From positions 496,001 to 560,000 of the forward strand of contig NZ_CP076061.1 in assembly GCF_018729255.1 (NCBI RefSeq): a stretch of DNA of 64,000 nucleotides, in the 5' to 3' direction. The notes beneath the pieces are model-generated. The model searched no databases and was not told the origin of the DNA. It saw only the letters and a list, made by a program, of their open reading frames with translations. This stretch comes from Cupriavidus sp. EM10. Lineage in GTDB: Bacteria > Pseudomonadota > Gammaproteobacteria > Burkholderiales > Burkholderiaceae. Position numbers and translations under genes: made by a program. Within the stretch, counting starts at the first letter, position 1. Each line of letters opens with the position of its first letter. Positions 53,585 to 64,000 of the stretch are shown one piece after another.

Positions 53585-55182
53585 TCAGCGTCCTCCTGCC
53601 TGCGCGCCGTGGTGCACCGGGCACTTCGCGGGGCTGGCGCCATGCTCGCGGCGCGTGTTGTCCGGCATCGCCATCAGCTCGGTATAGAGCGTGCGATAAC
53701 TGCCCACCATCTGTTCCTGCGTGTAGTACTTTTCCACGCGCGCAATGCCCGAGGCCTGCGCCGCCTGCCAGCGGTCAGGATGCTGCAGCAGCCCCAGCGC
53801 CGCATTGGCCAGCGCGGCCGGGTCGGCAATGCGCACCACGTCGCCCGCGGCTCCCAGCGCGGCATCGTCGCCGGGCAGCCCGAAGATCAGCTCGCTGCAC
53901 GATCCCACGTCGGTGGTCACGCACGGCACGCCGGCGGCAAAGCCTTCGAGCACCACCAGCGGCAGCGCCTCGGAGATCGAACTCAGCACCAGCACGCCCA
54001 CCTTCGGCAGCAGTTCGTCGATCTTCTGGAAGCCCAGGAACTTCACCTTGTCGCCCAGCCCAGGCTTTCGGCCAGGCTGCGGCATTCGCGCGCGTATTCG
54101 GCGTCCTCGTCCTCGGGGCCGGCAATCCAGCCTTCGGCCTCTGGGTACTCTCGCACCACGGTCAGCATGGCGCGGATAAAGGTCTTGATGTCCTTGATCG
54201 GCACCACGCGGCCGATCAGGCACAGCACCGGCGGCACACCGGGCGCGCGCTTGTCGCGCAGCGCCGACAGGCGCGGCAGGTTGATGCCGTTCGGGATATT
54301 GCGCGTGCGCTCGGCCACCGCGCCGTCCAGCACCTGGCGGCGGCGGTTGCCCTCGTAGAGCGCCGTGATCTCGTCGCCGGCCTCGTAGCAGACACGGCCC
54401 AGCGTCTCGAAGAAGCGCACCCAGAGTTCGCGGAAATAGCTGATCTGGGAAATGTCGCGTTCGAAGATGTTGCGGTTGTCGCGGATCCACTGGCTCTGGA
54501 ACAGGTCGATCTTGCGTTCCTTGGTGTAGATGCCGTGCTCGGACACCAGCAGCGGGCGGCCGTTGCGATGGCGCAGCATCGCGCCCAGGAAGCCCGCGTA
54601 GCCCGTGGACACCGTGTGATAGACCTTGGCCGGGATCAGGCCGTCGGCAATCCGCACCAGCTGCCACAGCGGCTTGTGCATGATGCGGATGGTCCAGAAG
54701 TAGTCCGTGAACGACGGGTCCGTGCAGAACTGGCGGTACTGGCTCGTGATCGTGTCCCAGGCGCGCTTGCTGTACAGGAACGCGTCCTCGGACAGCGCCC
54801 CGCCCTCGCGCAGCTGCGGCATCAGTTCGCGGATCAGGTCGCCGGCCTCGGCTTCCTTGCCCGGCTCGCGCAGCAGTTCGTGCAGCGCATCGGACTTGTC
54901 GAACGCCCGGGCGTCGCCCGGCGTGCCATGCACCAGCGGCGGCGGCGGAAAGTCGTACAGGAAATGGGTTTCCAGGTGCACGACGTTCTCGGGCAGCTGG
55001 TAGACCATGTCGCCATAGTCCTCGCGGCGGCTGCCGATGAAGACGATGCCGAAGCGGATATCGGGAAACGCGCGGATCATCTGGTTGACCCAGCTCGACA
55101 CGCCCCCGCTTACATAGGGGAACGTGCCTTCGAGCAGCAGCATGACGTCGGCGGACGTTCCCTTGACCAGAATTTCGCTCAT
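53585..55182 (-). CDS. pelF: Pel glycosyltransferase PelF (frameshifted)
   Basis: A GT4-family glycosyltransferase of about 532 residues, the predicted cytosolic Pel polymerase that uses UDP-GlcNAc/GalNAc and is held at the membrane by PelD/E/G. The N-terminal half contains LLLEGTFPYVSGGVSSWVNQ and VSEHGIYTKERKID. The C-terminal half has the donor-site motifs IGRVVPIKDIKTFIRAM, FLGFQKIDELLP and the ExFxxxxxE-like SEALPLVVLEGFAAG. The frame breaks between RSLAESLG and LGDKVKFLG near 54058, where one base is missing. The start overlaps the pelE stop (ATGA). Confidence 0.92.
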
Positions 55183-56165
55183 GATTGCCAGTACCGCAGC
55201 AGGGGCCGCACCAGCGGGAGCGGCGAAGGACTGTCGAAAGCCGCCATCAGGCGGCGCACCGCGGCATAGTCGCGATCCAGGTAGGCGGCCTCGGCCAGCA
55301 GCGGCAGCACGCGCTCCTGCGCGAAGCCCAGCGCTTCGGCGCGGCCCAGGAATTCGCGCGCTTCGCCGGGCGCGTTGCGTGTCAGCGCCAGGCGGCCGCG
55401 CATGTACCACAGCGCCGCGTTGCCGTCGTCGATGTCCAGCGCGGCGCTGGCGTAGCGCTCCACCTGGCTGGCGGTGTAGCGGTACACGTCGCCCTGCACC
55501 AGGTTCTGGTAGATCAGTTCCCAGTACAGGTCGGCCAGGCGCTTGTTGATTTCCAGCTTCGCCTGCGGCGTGTCGGCCGATTCCAGGCGCGGCAGCTCGG
55601 CCAGGATCTTCTGCGTCAGCTGCTTCTCCGCGCCATCCAGCATGCCGTAGGCCAGCAGCCGGATATCGTCCGTGCTGTCGGCCAGCAGTTCGCGCAGCAC
55701 AGGGCTGGCGGTGCGCGTCGGCATCGATTGCATCGCCACCAGCGCCGTCATGCGTTCCGGCAGCGGCGCCCGCGTGTTGCCCAGCTGGGCGCGCAGGCGC
55801 GCACCGCCGCCATGCGTCACGCGCTGGATCAGGTGCGTCACGAATTCCGGCAGCGCCACCGAGGCAATGCCGGCGCTGTCGCGCCGCTGCGGAAACAGCT
55901 TCGAGAACAGCAGGCTGCCCGCGCAGACCAGCGTCCCGCCCAGCGGCACGAAGAAACAGAATGCCGCCATGTACGCGTAGCTCCAGCCGAACGGCGTGCG
56001 GAAGCGGCGCGGCAGCAGGCGCCACACCGCCAGGCCGAGCAGCGCGGCGGCGATGACCTGCAGGCCCAGGAACGACAGCAGCAACGGCAGCCCCGTACCG
56101 CCCTGGAACAGAAGGTACAGTGCCGCGATCTGCGAGGCGGTGCCGCCGATGGTCAGCTTGCCCAT
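55179..56165 (-). CDS. pelE: Pel biosynthesis inner-membrane protein PelE
   Basis: A 328-residue protein with two N-terminal membrane helices (about 28-50 and 62-88), a HEAT-like helical region, and TPR-like helices in the C-terminal half (KRLADLYWELIYQNLVQGDVYRY, NAALWYMRGRLALTRN). PelE is part of the PelDEFG inner-membrane synthase/transport complex. Its start follows the pelD stop by three bases and its stop overlaps pelF, so translation is coupled. The length is close to that of known PelE proteins. Confidence 0.9.
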   Translation of the reverse strand: MGKLTIGGTASQIAALYLLFQGGTGLPLLLSFLGLQVIAAALLGLAVWRLLPRRFRTPFGWSYAYMAAFCFFVPLGGTLVCAGSLLFSKLFPQRRDSAGIASVALPEFVTHLIQRVTHGGGARLRAQLGNTRAPLPERMTALVAMQSMPTRTASPVLRELLADSTDDIRLLAYGMLDGAEKQLTQKILAELPRLESADTPQAKLEINKRLADLYWELIYQNLVQGDVYRYTASQVERYASAALDIDDGNAALWYMRGRLALTRNAPGEAREFLGRAEALGFAQERVLPLLAEAAYLDRDYAAVRRLMAAFDSPSPLPLVRPLLRYWQS

Positions 56166-56168
56166 GCG

Positions 56169-57665
56169 TCAGCCCGCCTGCGTCTGGCCAGCGGACGGGC
56201 GGACGCCCGATCCGGTCGGGTCGGCCGTGACAGCTGTCGCAGCGTTCCCATCCCCATCCTTGCCGTCCAGATGGCAGCGGTGCAGCAGGCGCACCAGCGC
56301 CTCTTCCGAACCGTTGGCCGGCACCGGCAGCGTGTACACGCCGATGTGCGCGCTGGCGAAATCGGTGCCGAACTGGGCGCGCAGCATGTCTTCGATCCGC
56401 ACCAGGTAGGCCGACACGGCCTGGCTGTCCGACAACGGCATCAGCGTCAGCATGGCACGCTGATGCGCGCCACGCGCGGGCCAGGCCACGTCCAGCGCCC
56501 GACGGCTGCGCACCACCTGCTCGAACAGCGCGTCGCGCGCCTCGTCCAGGTCGAACACCAGCGCCACCACCGAACTCTGGATGCCGGTTTCCCGGCGCAG
56601 GCGCGACAGGCGCGCATAGTCCAGCGCGAACGCATACGGAATGGCCGGGGCCAGTTCCTGGATGCCGTGCGTGGCCTGGGCATGTTCGACGCCGTCGGCG
56701 TAGTAGCCCATCAGCACCATCAGCAGCTGCAGGTTCTCGTACGTCAGCGACAGGAACGGCATGCGTTCCACCACCAGCATGCCGATCAGGCGGTCGGAAC
56801 CGGCCAGCACCGGCGCCACCGCTACATAGCGGGTCTCGGCATCCTGCTGCAGGCCCGTGGTACGCAGGTGCGCCAGTTCGCGCGTCTCCATGCAGTGACG
56901 CACCAGCGGATCGTCCACATCCAGCGTGAAGCCGGGGCCGATGGCCGCCACCGCGCCGGGCAGGACCGTCTCGCCCGAGCACGCGAACAGCGCCGCGCCT
57001 TCGAGCTGGCAAGCCTGCGCCACCACCTGCAGCATCGGCTGCGCGCCGGCCAGCAGCTCGGCCTTGCCGCCGCGCGCCGCGTCCTGCATCGCCACGGCAC
57101 GCAGCTGCGACAGCGTGTCGCGCAGCGTGGTCGGGCGGGCCAGCAGGTCATTTTCGAGCCGGGCGTGCGAAATGCGCAGCAGGTAGTGGTTCTTGGTCAG
57201 CGCGGAGAGCCGTTCGTCCAGATAGCGGTTCACGGCGCGCGCCCGCGCCAGGCGCGTGTTCCACACGTCGCCGAACTGCCCGGCCACCAGCACCAGCAGC
57301 AGGCCGCCCAGGAAGAACATGCGCGGGAACGCTTCGGCATGGCCGCCCAGGCTTTCGAAGAAGAACCAGCCGCCCAGCAGCATCAGCACCGCGCCCACGC
57401 CCACCAGCGTGCCATAGCGCAGCGCCAGAATCACCGGCAGCAGCCACGCCCACGGAAAGCCCAAACCCAGCAGCAGCGGGTTTTGCGGCAGGATCGCCCA
57501 GGTGATGGCCATGGCCACCGCCATCACGACGATCATCTCCAGCACAGCCGCCGCCCCGCCTCCCGCGGGCGCCAGCCAGCGCGCAAAGCGCCCGCCAAGG
57601 CTGATGCCCTGCCCCTGGCGAGTCGTCTGGCGCGTTTTATCCGCGGTGTTAGCCACGCTTGTCAC
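56169..57665 (-). CDS. pelD: c-di-GMP receptor PelD
   Basis: A 498-residue inner-membrane receptor. Four membrane helices (about 40-132) are followed by a GAF domain (about 185-330) and a degenerate GGDEF domain (335-480). The catalytic GGDEF motif is lost, but an RxxD inhibitory-site motif is kept as RIED at 423-426, the site through which PelD binds c-di-GMP and switches on Pel synthesis. The N-terminal TSVANTADKTRQTTRQGQG tail is polar. It is the control point of the operon. Confidence 0.94.
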   Translation of the reverse strand: MTSVANTADKTRQTTRQGQGISLGGRFARWLAPAGGGAAAVLEMIVVMAVAMAITWAILPQNPLLLGLGFPWAWLLPVILALRYGTLVGVGAVLMLLGGWFFFESLGGHAEAFPRMFFLGGLLLVLVAGQFGDVWNTRLARARAVNRYLDERLSALTKNHYLLRISHARLENDLLARPTTLRDTLSQLRAVAMQDAARGGKAELLAGAQPMLQVVAQACQLEGAALFACSGETVLPGAVAAIGPGFTLDVDDPLVRHCMETRELAHLRTTGLQQDAETRYVAVAPVLAGSDRLIGMLVVERMPFLSLTYENLQLLMVLMGYYADGVEHAQATHGIQELAPAIPYAFALDYARLSRLRRETGIQSSVVALVFDLDEARDALFEQVVRSRRALDVAWPARGAHQRAMLTLMPLSDSQAVSAYLVRIEDMLRAQFGTDFASAHIGVYTLPVPANGSEEALVRLLHRCHLDGKDGDGNAATAVTADPTGSGVRPSAGQTQAG

Positions 57666-57691
57666 CCGTCCTTTTTTCCAACCGGTTCAAC

Positions 57692-58240
57692 TCAACCCTG
57701 CATCAGCGGTGCCAGCAGGCGGCGCAGCAGCTTCTGGGCCACGCCCGACAGCGACTCGCGGCTCCAGCCGGCGTTGCTGCCCGTTGCCGACCAGACCACC
57801 TGGCCGGTCGCCACGTCGATCAGCTGCAGCGAGATGCCCACGGCCGGCTCGCCGTCCACGCCCACCTTGTAGCGCCATTCCTGCACGGCACCGGTCAGCG
57901 CATAGCGCGCACGCTCGCCGCGTGCCCATTCCAGCGCCTTGCCCACCGACTCGCGCTCGGCCGGCTCGAACAGCGTTTCCGGGTTCAGCGCGGCCGGATA
58001 GCGCTTCAGGTTGGCCACGCCACCGGTCTTCAGCAGCGATTCCGCGATGGCTTCGGCGCGCAGGCCGGCCTGCGGCGTCTCGGTGTAGTTGACGATCGGC
58101 AGCACGACCACGGTGTCGCCGGCGGCCATCTGCGGCGCGCGGCCCACATCGGTCACGGCACAGCCGGCCAGCCACAGTGCGGCGCCGACGGCGGCACCCC
58201 AAGCCATCAGCCGGCCCATGCGGGTATTGGTCCTGTTCAT
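57692..58240 (-). CDS. pelC: Pel outer-membrane lipoprotein PelC
   Basis: A 182-residue lipoprotein with lipobox LAGC (Cys27). PelC forms a 12-subunit ring at the periplasmic face of the outer membrane that funnels cationic Pel to the PelB pore. Conserved-type segments are VVVLPIVNYTETPQAGLRAE and LTGAVQEWRYKVGVDGEPAVGISLQLID. It lies between pelB and pelD, with 38 and 26 base gaps. Confidence 0.93.
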   Translation of the reverse strand: MNRTNTRMGRLMAWGAAVGAALWLAGCAVTDVGRAPQMAAGDTVVVLPIVNYTETPQAGLRAEAIAESLLKTGGVANLKRYPAALNPETLFEPAERESVGKALEWARGERARYALTGAVQEWRYKVGVDGEPAVGISLQLIDVATGQVVWSATGSNAGWSRESLSGVAQKLLRRLLAPLMQG

Positions 58241-58278
58241 CGTAGATCCCCCTCGTTATCTTGAAAATCTGGAAAAAA

Positions 58279-61200
58279 TCAGTAGAGCCAGCGATAGCGC
58301 AGGCCAACTTCGGTCAATGGCGTGCCCGTGGTGCGGGCTGCGGTGTCGTGCGAGACATACAGCGAAAGATGATCGTTGCCGAACACCGACCCGGCCACGC
58401 CCACCTGCCCCCGGAAGTTATGCCCGGCGCGCGTGTCGTACAGCGCACCGGCTTCCATGAACGGCCGCCACTTGCGGGTGTAGTCGTCGATCAAATCGGT
58501 ACCGAAGCCGAACAGCACACCAGCCTGGGTAAAGCTCTGCGGCATGTAGAACGCCGGCGTGGCCTCGTCGTCGCCGGCCGGCAGCAGCCGCTGCATGGTC
58601 GACGACAGCGTGCCGCCATTGGTGCTGTAGATGCCGCGCGTGCCGACGATGCGCACCGTGTAGTCGGGATACTGCGTGCGGATGCGGTAGCCGGCCTCGA
58701 AGTCGAACACCATGCCGTGGCCCAGCGCCGTGCGGTCCTGGCCATAGATATGGTTGTACTGCGCGCGCCCGCTGATGAACTCGCGCAGCCCCAGCCGCCA
58801 CGTGGCACCCAGTTCCACCACGTCCTTCATGCCGCCCACCCGCAGCTGTGCCGATTCGTCGGCCGGCTGGTTGTAGCCCAGCGTACCCGTGTACTGGATG
58901 CGTCCTTCCTGGTTCCAGTTGCCGGTCAGGCGGGCCGTGGTGAAACTCTGCAGCCCGTCCCGGCGGCCGATGCCCAGCAGCCAGTTCTTCTGGGTGTCGC
59001 GATAGCTGAGCGCCAGTTCGGCACGGCGGTCCGATGCCGGCACATTGTCCAGCTGCGTACGGTCGGCGCTGCGCTGGTCGCGGAACACGCCGCGCAGGTT
59101 CACGGCATAGCCGTCCCACAGGCGGGCCCCGCCGGCCAGGCTGTACTCGTAGTATTCAAGCGGCTTCTGGCGCTGGAACGTCACGCGCGGCTCGATAGCC
59201 TGGACGTTGGCCAGCAGCGCGTCTTCAAGCGTCTGCTGCAGCGTGTCGTCGGTGCGCGCCAGTTCCTGCGTCTCGAAGGCCTGCGTCTGCGCGGCGGCCA
59301 GGCGGTCCAGCTGCCGGTTGGCCTCGATCTGGCTCGTCACCGGCACGCGGCCGGCCTGGCGTTCCATGATCCGGTCCAGCTGGTCCATGTCGTTGTTGTC
59401 CAGCGCGATGGCAATCTCGGCATATGCGGGCCGCTGCAGCCGGTCGGCGTATTGCCGCGCCAGCCACGCACGCGCAAGATCGTTCGATTCGGACGACATC
59501 GCCCATGCCAGCGCCGCCTCGCGGCCGGCGGCCGAAAGCTGGCCCTGGCGGCGCTGTTGCGCATCGGTCAGCGCGGCCGGAGGCGCCTCGTCCAGCGACG
59601 GCAGGCCCGGCACATTGCCCAGTTGCGACGTCGACTTCGCACCGCCCGGGGCACGCGGCGCGCGGCCACTTCGGCGCGATCGGCGCGCAGCATCTCGATC
59701 ACCAGGCTGCGCGACACATCGGCCGACGCAAAGATCTGGCCCAGCGCCACCACCTGGCGGCGCAGGTCGGCGCGGGCGGGGCCATCCTGCGCGTCGTCCT
59801 CGTCATCGCGTTCCGATGCGTTGACCCAGTTCTCGCCACCGGCGCCCCACGTGTGATGCAGGTCGATCCATGCCTGCCTGCGGATGCGCCAGGCCGTCGA
59901 CGTCTGGCCGATGGCCTCGTAGGCGTCTGCGGTCAGGCCCATCCAGAGCGGATCGGGATTCTTGCCCTGCGGCATCTTGTGCAGGTAGTGCAGTGCCGTG
60001 CGGCCATCCTGGAAGCGCATGGCCCCGGCGGCGTACGCGCCCCACAGGCCAGGATCGCTCTCCGCGCCGGGCTTCAGGCGCTGCATCACCGCGCGCACTT
60101 CGCTGTCGGTGCCGGTGTCGACCAGCGCCCACAGCAGCGCGCCGAAGGTTTCGCTGTCGGCATCGGCCTGCCCGGCGGCGCTGCGCAGGTCGGCCAGCGC
60201 GCGGTCGCGGTCACCGATCTGGCGCCAGTACTCGGCGCGGCGCATCAGGAACAGCGCCGACGATTCGGCTTCGCGCCGCTGCTCGGGAGTCAGGTCCGCC
60301 AGCAGGCGGTCGATGCGGCGCCAGGCGTGGGCGCGCGTGTAGTAGTACACCGCCAGCTGGAACTGGTCGAACTTGGCGCCCTTGCGCCAGCCCGCCTCGG
60401 CAATGCGGCCAGCATCGATCGGCGAGCGATCGTAGTACTGGATCATGTTCGAGAAATCGGCTTCCTCGGTGTCGCGCACCTCGGCAATGCAGTCGTTGCG
60501 CGCGGCGCCCGGCGGAAACTGCAGGCAGTGATCGTCATGGGTCTGCGCCATGGCGAGCATCATCTGGCGATAGCCGTCCTTGAGCAGGTCCTGTCGCTGC
60601 GTCAGGCGGGCCAACTCGGTGTACGTGCGCCAGTACAGCAGGTCCTGCGGACCCGCCTGGCTGCGCGCCGGCAACAGCGCGTCCATCGCCTCGTTCAGCT
60701 TGCCCCGCACGAACAGCATGTTGGCGCGCTTCATCGCGTAGCGCGGCCGGGCCCCGAAGCGCTTCTGCAACTGCCCGTAGATCTCGAAGGCGCGCTCGTC
60801 CTTGCCGGCGCGCTCGGCCAGGTCGGCATTGCGCTCCATCACCTGGCGCGCGTTCGGGCCGTTCGACAGCCCATCCAGGAACGCCATGCCGGTCTCGGGC
60901 TCGCCCAGGCGTTCGTAGGCGGCAATCACCGCGTCGATCGTCTTCAGGTCGCCGCCCGTGGCACGGTGGCGCAAGGCAGCCAGGTAGGCGCGGTCGTCGT
61001 TGAGCCCCGGCGCCAGGCGCATCACGTTGTTCCAGGCGCGCTCGTCGTTGGTGGCCTGCGCATATTCGAGCCAGCTCTGCAGCGCGACAGTGGGCTGGCG
61101 GTTCCATTCGGATACCTGCGCCAGCCGCTCGCGCCAGACCGGCTCGTTCGGCAGGCGGCGCACGGCAGTCTGTGCCACGCTCTGCGCCTGGTCGAGCTTG

Positions 61201-62459
61201 CCGGCGGCCAGGAACACCCGGTAGGCCAGGTCGTAGTCGTCGGCGTTGAACGACTTGCCCGCTGCCACGGCGGCGGCCACTTCCTCCTTGGCGGTGGCCT
61301 GGGCTTCGGCCTGGGTCGGATTGCCCGGACCCGGCTTGGGCAAGGCCTGGGCCAGCAGCGGTGCCGATGCGGGTTCCGCATGCACGCGGCGCATGCCGAA
61401 ATCGCGCATCTGGTCGCGCATGGCCACGCCACGGGGGCCGTCCAGGAACACGTAACCGCGCGCCAGCCACGGTTCGGTGTCCGATACGCGGCGGATTTCG
61501 GGCCGTGCCTGGGCTTGCGCGGCATCGCGGTGCAGTTCGGCCAGCGCGATCCGAGCTGCCCCGGACGGCTTGTTGGCCGACAGCTTCAGCAGTCGCTCGA
61601 CGTACTTTGCCGCCACGTCGGGCTTGTTGGCGGCCAGCGCCAGCTTCGTCAGGTAGCGCAGCACGTCCGGATCGTCCAGCAGCTTGCCGCCACGGCGCTC
61701 GGCCTCGACCAGGGCTTCGTCCAGCAGGTTGCCCGACTGCAGCGTCTGCAACGCCTGCAGGAACAGCGTGCGCTGCTCGTACAGGTTCTTGCTGCGCGCC
61801 TGCGCGTCGAACAGCGCCTGCGCGGAATCGCGATAGTTGCCCCCGGCCAGCGCGATGCTGGCCAACTGGCGGTTGTAGAAGTCCAGATTGGCCGGATCGC
61901 GCTTGCCCAGCGCGCGGAACAGCACGCCGGCAGCATCGGCATCGCCGATCTGGCGCGATTGCGTGGCCAGCGTCTGCAGGTCGGCCAGCGACCAGCGGCG
62001 CATCGCGCTGTCGGCGGTGGCCTGCTTGAGCAGGTCCTTCATCAGCGCCAGGCGCTCGGCGCGCTCGGGCGAATCGGGCTGCGCCGCGTAGGCGCGCTGC
62101 TGCGTGATCTCGATGCGCGTGCGCAGGATATGGCCGGTCAGGTCCTGGCCCTGCACGGCCATCATGCGTTCGAGCATCTTCTCGGCGTCGTCCAGGCGGC
62201 CGCTGCGCGCGTACTGTTCGGCCAGCACGCTCATGAAGCTCGTATCGTTGGGCGCCACGCGCGACCAGGCTTCCAGATAGGCCACGGTCAGGCCATCGAC
62301 GGTACGGCCCTGGCCAAGCAGGCGCTCGCGCAGCGTTTCGCGCGGGAACATCAGCGCCAGGCCCACCCCCACCATCGCGGTAAAGGTCAGAACCAGCGCC
62401 GGCGGCAACAGCCGCTCGCGCTCAGGCGCCGCAGCGGACTTCGACTTGTTGCTGGACAT
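58279..62459 (-). CDS. pelB: Pel outer-membrane porin PelB with TPR scaffold (frameshifted)
   Basis: About 1393 residues once the frame is restored. It has one N-terminal membrane helix (MSSNKSKS start, about 20-42), a very long periplasmic stretch of TPR repeats that binds PelA, and a C-terminal 16-strand beta-barrel pore ending in Tyr (EVGLRYRWLY) for BAM insertion. The frame breaks after VARRVPRA... at CCC (59645-59647); one more C joins GGAKSTSQLGNVPGLPSLDE. The start overlaps the pelA 3' end by 38 bases. The protein is longer than the 1193-residue P. aeruginosa PelB, probably from extra TPRs. Confidence 0.92.
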
Positions 62460-64000
62460 GGATCGGATCATTCACCGCAGGGGTATCGAAACGCAGCGTG
62501 TTGTTCTCGCGCACGCCACGGGCGGGCTTGCCATCGATCGTCACGCTGCACTGGCCGGCGTTGGCAAGCCGGAAGAACGGCTTGTAGTAGCCGGAGAATG
62601 CGAAGCGGGTGGTGCCGCCGTCGCGGCGCCAGTCGCGCACCAGGCCGTTGGCCTCGGGCAGTTCGGGCACCGTCCGCGACGACGCCTGCACGAAGCTGAA
62701 GCGCGCATTGCCGCCGTCCAGGTGCACATAGACGCCGCCGCCGGGTGCCGGCGACGAGCCGGCCACGCCAGTGGCCGTCGCCACGTCTGGCACGCCGGCA
62801 CCGGTCCAGCGCAGGTTGCGCAGGTTGCCGTCGCCGCGCACGATCCACGCGCCGCTGGCTGCCGCGCCATCGGTGCCATCGCCCAGTTCCCGCGCCACGG
62901 CCATGCCTTGCCAGTCCAGCACCTTGAGCACGTAGTCGGTGGAGTGCATCGGCAGCAGGTTCTGCGTCAGCACGTAGTCGTACACCTTGCGCAGCGCCTT
63001 CAGCGACGCCGCCTTGGTGCCGGCGTAGCTGTGGTAGTAGATGTTCACGGCCTTGAAGCGGTACGGCTTCTCGGTCATCTCCCAGGTCTCGATCACGCGC
63101 TCGAAGCCGTAGTACGGACCGCGCCACAGGTTCGTGTAGACGTTCTCGTTCTGGTTGGTCGCGAACACCTGGAACGTGTGGTCGGCCTTGTGGATGCCCA
63201 GCGGCGCGATGGCCGTCCAGGTGGGGTTGCTGCGCGTGATCAGCGTGTCGCCCCCGTTCATGTTCAGCACGCCGGCGGCATCCGTCAGCTTGATGGCTTC
63301 CGGCGGGGCCTGGCAGTCGCCGGGCCACAGCAGCATCTTCACCGGCTTGTTCGGCGACAGTACCTTGTTGATGTAGTCGATGGAGCCGCCGATCTCGCGG
63401 TTCAGGTCCATCTTGTAGCCGGGAATCGCCAGGTGGAATTCCTCGTCACCCTCGGTGACCTTGGCGTCGCTGGGCTGGCCCGGGACGGTGCGCCCCCATT
63501 CGAACGGATGCGAATAGGTGTGGCTGGCCACCTCTACATAGGGCTGCGCAAAGATCTTGCGCGCGATGGGCTCCAGTTCGGCGGTCAGTTTCGGGTACAT
63601 GCCCGTCTTGCCGACTTCGCCCTCGATCACCGACATGGTCATCGGCAGGCGATAGCGGTCGAAGATTTCCCGGAACAGCACCTCGCCGGAGAAGCCGCCG
63701 CCGGGGATCTCGGCCTTCGAGGCAAACCCGTCGCCGTCGATATGGATCGTCAGCAGGCGGCGCCCGCTCTCCGTGGTGGTGTCGGGTACCGGCATCTGGC
63801 GCAGGCGCAGGGCCTCGCGCAGGAAGTCGAGCGGCTGCACGATCCAGCGGTCCTGGTCGCTCGAGGAATTCTGGCGGATCGCGTAGTTCTGGCGCACGGC
63901 GTAGGGGCCGGACACGTAGCCGCCCCATTTGGTAATGGCGGCGGCGTCGTAGGTCACCGTGCCGGCGCGCAGGCGCAGCAGCGAGCGCGTGCCGGCGGCA
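62422..64000 (-). CDS. pelA: Pel deacetylase/hydrolase PelA, C-terminal part
   Basis: Partial; the gene continues beyond base 64000. The visible ~525 residues include the periplasmic polysaccharide deacetylase domain: the Asp motif TIHIDGDGFASKAEIPG, the metal-binding VASHTYSHPFEW (HxxxH) and GIHKADHTFQVF. A C-terminal beta-rich region ends at EVRCGA. PelA partially deacetylates Pel and also has an N-terminal glycoside hydrolase domain, which lies outside the window. The frame is open to the window end, so no start can be given. It is the first gene of the pelABCDEFG operon on this strand. Confidence 0.93.
   Translation of the reverse strand, partial: AAGTRSLLRLRAGTVTYDAAAITKWGGYVSGPYAVRQNYAIRQNSSSDQDRWIVQPLDFLREALRLRQMPVPDTTTESGRRLLTIHIDGDGFASKAEIPGGGFSGEVLFREIFDRYRLPMTMSVIEGEVGKTGMYPKLTAELEPIARKIFAQPYVEVASHTYSHPFEWGRTVPGQPSDAKVTEGDEEFHLAIPGYKMDLNREIGGSIDYINKVLSPNKPVKMLLWPGDCQAPPEAIKLTDAAGVLNMNGGDTLITRSNPTWTAIAPLGIHKADHTFQVFATNQNENVYTNLWRGPYYGFERVIETWEMTEKPYRFKAVNIYYHSYAGTKAASLKALRKVYDYVLTQNLLPMHSTDYVLKVLDWQGMAVARELGDGTDGAAASGAWIVRGDGNLRNLRWTGAGVPDVATATGVAGSSPAPGGGVYVHLDGGNARFSFVQASSRTVPELPEANGLVRDWRRDGGTTRFAFSGYYKPFFRLANAGQCSVTIDGKPARGVRENNTLRFDTPAVNDPIHVQQQVEVRCGA

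Noticed and set aside
584..62459. Calling the frameshifted genes pseudogenes
   Set aside because: Each has one isolated base change, usually in a C/G run, with full conservation on both sides and no further stops. Sequence error explains them better.

Overview
The window is GC-rich, gene-dense bacterial DNA whose content fits a Burkholderiales betaproteobacterium. A Cupriavidus/Ralstonia-type genome is the best guess, from the hopanoid gene set, the long-form isocitrate lyase, the yqjI/yqjH pair, the pel operon and the protein sequences. No rRNA, tRNA, CRISPR array, prophage or insertion sequence was seen.

Layout. 0-8 kb: end of a LysR regulator, an alanine-type aminotransferase, a lipoprotein, a ferric-siderophore reductase with its His-rich PadR/YqjI repressor and palindromic operator, a DsbA-fold isomerase, a chemoreceptor, a D-threonine aldolase-like enzyme and an unknown protein. 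8.5-13.8 kb: a small lipoprotein, a Tat-exported phospholipase C, and a LysR / M14 carboxypeptidase / hydrolase group. 14-18.6 kb: isocitrate lyase, a TetR regulator, and a secreted protein of DGAR repeats carrying the same 18-bp operator as the tetR gene. 18.6-30.7 kb: a second chemoreceptor, then a cobaltochelatase block (chlD-like, cobN, cobW) and a signal-peptide- and membrane-anchored CobN paralogue. 31-39.4 kb: small unknown genes, an esterase, an AAA+ ATPase, a divergent MFS/LysR pair, an AGE-family epimerase and a ferritin-like protein. 39.4-48.6 kb: a hopanoid and lipid-transport cluster (hpnB, hpnA, ispH, hpnH, hpnM, hpnN, mlaA). 48.8-64 kb: a CHASE2 sensor kinase and its response regulator, then the pel exopolysaccharide operon in the order pelABCDEFG on the minus strand (pelA runs off the window).

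How genes work together. The cob block supplies cobalt insertion for B12. The chlD-like gene carries a classic -1 slippery heptamer with a downstream hairpin, matching the known strategy of making two chelatase subunits from one gene. The hpn genes make and traffic hopanoids, with a dedicated second IspH for precursor supply. PelD's RxxD motif ties Pel secretion to c-di-GMP.

Caution for the reader: at least eight genes are broken by a single-base indel, nearly all one-base losses in or beside C/G runs, with excellent coding potential on both sides (alaC, MCP at 4.7 kb, chlD, MFS, AGE epimerase, ferritin-like, pelF, pelB). That pattern looks like sequencing or assembly error rather than gene decay. 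These genes are annotated across the break.
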